A stretch of DNA of 64,000 nt, taken from the NCBI RefSeq assembly GCF_004358425.1, contig NZ_CP037948.1, positions 558,001 to 622,000 on the forward strand. The letters are read 5' to 3'. Position numbers and translations under genes: made by a program. Below the pieces are notes generated by a model that saw nothing but the letters and a program-made list of their open reading frames with translations, was not told the DNA's origin and did not search any database. Origin of the DNA: Qipengyuania sediminis (GTDB taxonomy: Bacteria > Pseudomonadota > Alphaproteobacteria > Sphingomonadales > Sphingomonadaceae). Shown here one piece after another: positions 62,313 through 64,000 of the stretch (positions within the stretch are counted from its first letter, which is position 1; each line of letters starts with the position of its first letter).

Positions 62313-62344
62313 CGGCCGGGCGTCCCCTGCGCCCGGCCGCTTTG
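62313..62344. terminator. GC-rich hairpin between M56 gene and metallopeptidase gene
   Basis: cggccgggcg (62313-62322) and cgcccggccg (62330-62339) form a 10-bp stem, 7-nt loop, followed by ctttg. A weaker hairpin (ggcggg 62281-62286 / cccgcc 62294-62299) precedes it. Serves convergent genes on both sides. Confidence 0.55.
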
Positions 62345-62351
62345 CTCGTGG

Positions 62352-63200
62352 TCAGCCGACCTGAGTCAGCGCATCGCACTGACGGTCGTCGCCGCTCATG
62401 CCCAGACGCAGCGCCTGGCTGCGCTGGGCGCTGGTGCCGTGGGTATAGGTCTCGGGATTGGCCCGCCCGCCGGTGAGCGCGTCGTCACCGATGGCGCTGG
62501 CGGCGTTCATGCCTTCCTCGATATCGCCCGGCTCGATCAGATTGCGGTTCCGCCCCGCCCAGACCCCCGCATAGCAGTCCGCCTGCAGCTCGACCCGCAC
62601 CTGCAGCGCATTGGCCGCGCGCGGGTTCTGCTGCTGCACGCTCTGGATCTGGCCCAGCACACCGGTGATGGCTTGCACATGGTGGCCGTATTCGTGGGCG
62701 ATCACGTAATAGCGCGCGAAGTCGCCGCCCGAACCGGCCATACGCTCGAGCTGATCGTAGAAACCGGTGTCGATATAAATGGTCTGGTCGCTGGGGCAGT
62801 AGAACGGCCCCATCCCGGTCGAGGCGGGCCCGCATTCGGTTTGGAAACGCTGCGCCGTGGCGAAGCGCAGGGTGGGCGCTTGAAACTGCGCACCCTGCTC
62901 GGCGAAGACGCGCGCCCAGGTCTCGTTGAGCGAGGCGAGGGCGTTGCACGTCTCCGTCGCATAAGCGTTGGAGGTGCAGATCGCCTGCTCGTCTTCCGTC
63001 CCGCCGCCGGGCGCGCTTGCGACCTGGCCCTGTTGCACGCCCTCGATCGTGGCGGCGGTCTGGAACGGGTCCATACCGAACAGGAAATAGCCGAGCCCCG
63101 CCAGGATGATCGTGCCGCAGCCGAGCCCGCCCGCGCCCAGGCCGCCGCCGCCGGTTGTGCCGACATTGATCCCGCCTGTGTTGAAGGGATTGAGACGCAT
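62352..63200 (-). CDS. neutral zinc metallopeptidase, YpfJ family
   Basis: 282 residues. A single N-terminal hydrophobic helix (about 28-42) after a Gly-rich NTGGINVGTTGGGG stretch, then a soluble domain with zinc motif HEYGHH (H169, E170, H173) and later ELQADCYAGVWA giving the third ligand. Belongs to the putative neutral zinc metallopeptidase group (KPN_02809). ATG at 63200. Function unknown; probable envelope quality control. Confidence 0.9.
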   Translation of the reverse strand: MRLNPFNTGGINVGTTGGGGLGAGGLGCGTIILAGLGYFLFGMDPFQTAATIEGVQQGQVASAPGGGTEDEQAICTSNAYATETCNALASLNETWARVFAEQGAQFQAPTLRFATAQRFQTECGPASTGMGPFYCPSDQTIYIDTGFYDQLERMAGSGGDFARYYVIAHEYGHHVQAITGVLGQIQSVQQQNPRAANALQVRVELQADCYAGVWAGRNRNLIEPGDIEEGMNAASAIGDDALTGGRANPETYTHGTSAQRSQALRLGMSGDDRQCDALTQVG

Positions 63201-63284
63201 CGATTGGCCCCCGCATTGACCGCCACGCCCATTGGCGACAAGCGGCGAAACTGATGTTGCAAGGCTAAACGGGAGGGGGGTCAA

Positions 63285-64000
63285 ATGTTCCTGGCAGGCA
63301 AGCGTGCGCTAGTGACGGGCAGCACCTCGGGGATCGGCCTCGCCATCGCCCGCGCGCTCCGCGCAGAGGGGGCGGAGGTGGTGCTGAACGGCTTCGGCGC
63401 GGCGGAGGAGATCGCTGCACTGCGCGACGAGCTCGGCGCTTCGCACAGCGCCGCCGACCTCACCGATCCCGCCGCGATCGAAGCGATGATGGCGGCAGCG
63501 GGGCAGGTCGATATTCTGGTCAACAATGCCGGGATGCAGCACGTCGCTCCCGTGGACGAATTTCCGCCCGCCAAGTGGGACCAGATCATCGCGCTCAACC
63601 TCAGCGCCGCCTTCCACACCATGCGGCTGGCGCTGCCGGGGATGAGGGCGCGGGGCTGGGGCCGGGTGATCAACACGGCGAGCGCGCACAGCCTCGTCGC
63701 GAGTCCCTTCAAGAGCGCCTATGTCGCGGCCAAGCACGGCATCGCGGGCCTCACCAAGGCTGCCGCGCTGGAGGTGGCGCAGCATGGCGTGACGGTGAAC
63801 GCTATCAGCCCCGGCTATGTCTGGACCCCGCTGGTCGAGAACCAGATCCCCGATACCATGACGGCGCGCGGGCTGACGCGCGAGCAAGTGATCAACGATG
63901 TCCTGCTGGCGAAGCAGCCGACCAAGAGCTTCGTCCAGCCCGAGGACGTGGCCGCGCTTGCCGTGTTCCTGTGCCGCGAGGAGGCGCGCAATGTGAACGG
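63285..64000 (+). CDS. 3-hydroxybutyrate dehydrogenase-like SDR (truncated by window end)
   Basis: First 238 residues of a classical short-chain dehydrogenase. NAD site TGSTSGIG (11-18), NNAG at 80-83, catalytic S133, Y146 and K150 (SAYVAAKHG), and PGYVWTPLV. The Q-rich lid QIPDTMTARG and PGYVWT favour D-3-hydroxybutyrate dehydrogenase (BdhA/HbdH), used in polyhydroxybutyrate or ketone turnover. GGGAGGGG upstream; ATG at 63285. The C terminus lies beyond the window. Confidence 0.85.
   Translation, partial: MFLAGKRALVTGSTSGIGLAIARALRAEGAEVVLNGFGAAEEIAALRDELGASHSAADLTDPAAIEAMMAAAGQVDILVNNAGMQHVAPVDEFPPAKWDQIIALNLSAAFHTMRLALPGMRARGWGRVINTASAHSLVASPFKSAYVAAKHGIAGLTKAAALEVAQHGVTVNAISPGYVWTPLVENQIPDTMTARGLTREQVINDVLLAKQPTKSFVQPEDVAALAVFLCREEARNVN

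Overview
The window is a gene-dense, GC-rich chromosomal segment. It looks like an alphaproteobacterium of the order Sphingomonadales, most likely the Erythrobacter/Altererythrobacter branch. That placement is inference from gene order and familiar protein types: a separate F0 operon carrying atpI, atpB, atpE and two b-type subunits; a ChvG/ChvI two-component system linked to HPr, EIIA-Man, RapZ and a short HPr kinase with pckA divergent; a TIGR02300 protein; DUF3597; DUF1285; and a ydbH-ynbE-ydbL cluster. Almost everything is core metabolism and information processing. I see no phage, no transposase, no CRISPR array, no rRNA and one tRNA.

Layout. 64-1791: an AmpG-type permease, convergent with a long minus-strand series (10652 down to 1792): radC, purB, lapA-like, pyrF, a GNAT gene, trpF, trpB, a tiny membrane-protein gene, trpA, accD, folC. 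Many junctions overlap by 4 nt. 10726-14513: ydbH-ynbE-ydbL, an outer-envelope lipid-transport type cluster. 14579-18270: an App1-type phosphatase, then atpI-atpB-atpE-atpF'-atpF. 18285-23513 (minus): aroA, cmk, rpsA, gloB, with a roughly 400-nt structured leader before rpsA. 23657-29632: TIGR02300 gene, tRNA-Ala(GGC), ffh, rpsP, rimM, then a vapBC toxin-antitoxin pair and an opposing flavoprotein gene inserted before trmD and rplS. 29636-34606: fmt, recR, an MBL-fold lactonase-like gene, def, a sparse lower-GC stretch with one candidate small gene, rmuC. 34607-40407 (minus): chvI, chvG, hprK, rapZ, EIIA-Man, HPr, an rRNA methyltransferase, a SnoaL-like lipoprotein. 40595-44104: pckA, an Na+/H+ antiporter, a DUF937 protein.

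44114-51187 shows the most evidence of change: a chimeric gene scar (cyclic-nucleotide-binding fragment fused to a TPR fragment), a DUF885 lipoprotein, DUF3597, an alpha/beta hydrolase, two adjacent cysteine desulfurase genes (the first with no ordinary start codon) and an adrenodoxin-type ferredoxin. 51244-56621: histidine phosphatase, NAD(P)HX dehydratase, parC, CCA-adding enzyme. 56703-64000: Nudix hydrolase, DUF1285, GNAT, PQQ-type sugar dehydrogenase, rnhB, a BlaI/M56 sensor pair with an unusual charged periplasmic tail, a zinc metallopeptidase and a truncated 3-hydroxybutyrate dehydrogenase.

At least three families of short inverted-repeat (REP/BIME-like) elements punctuate intergenic gaps; one supplies a stop codon. 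The most interesting leads are the tiny membrane ORF translationally coupled between trpB and trpA, the vapBC/flavoprotein insertion inside the rimM-trmD operon, the M56 sensor whose ligand domain is replaced by a heptad-like charged region, the start-less cysteine desulfurase paralogue, and the CNB/TPR fusion scar. I did not find a clear-cut, wholly new defence or biosynthetic system here.
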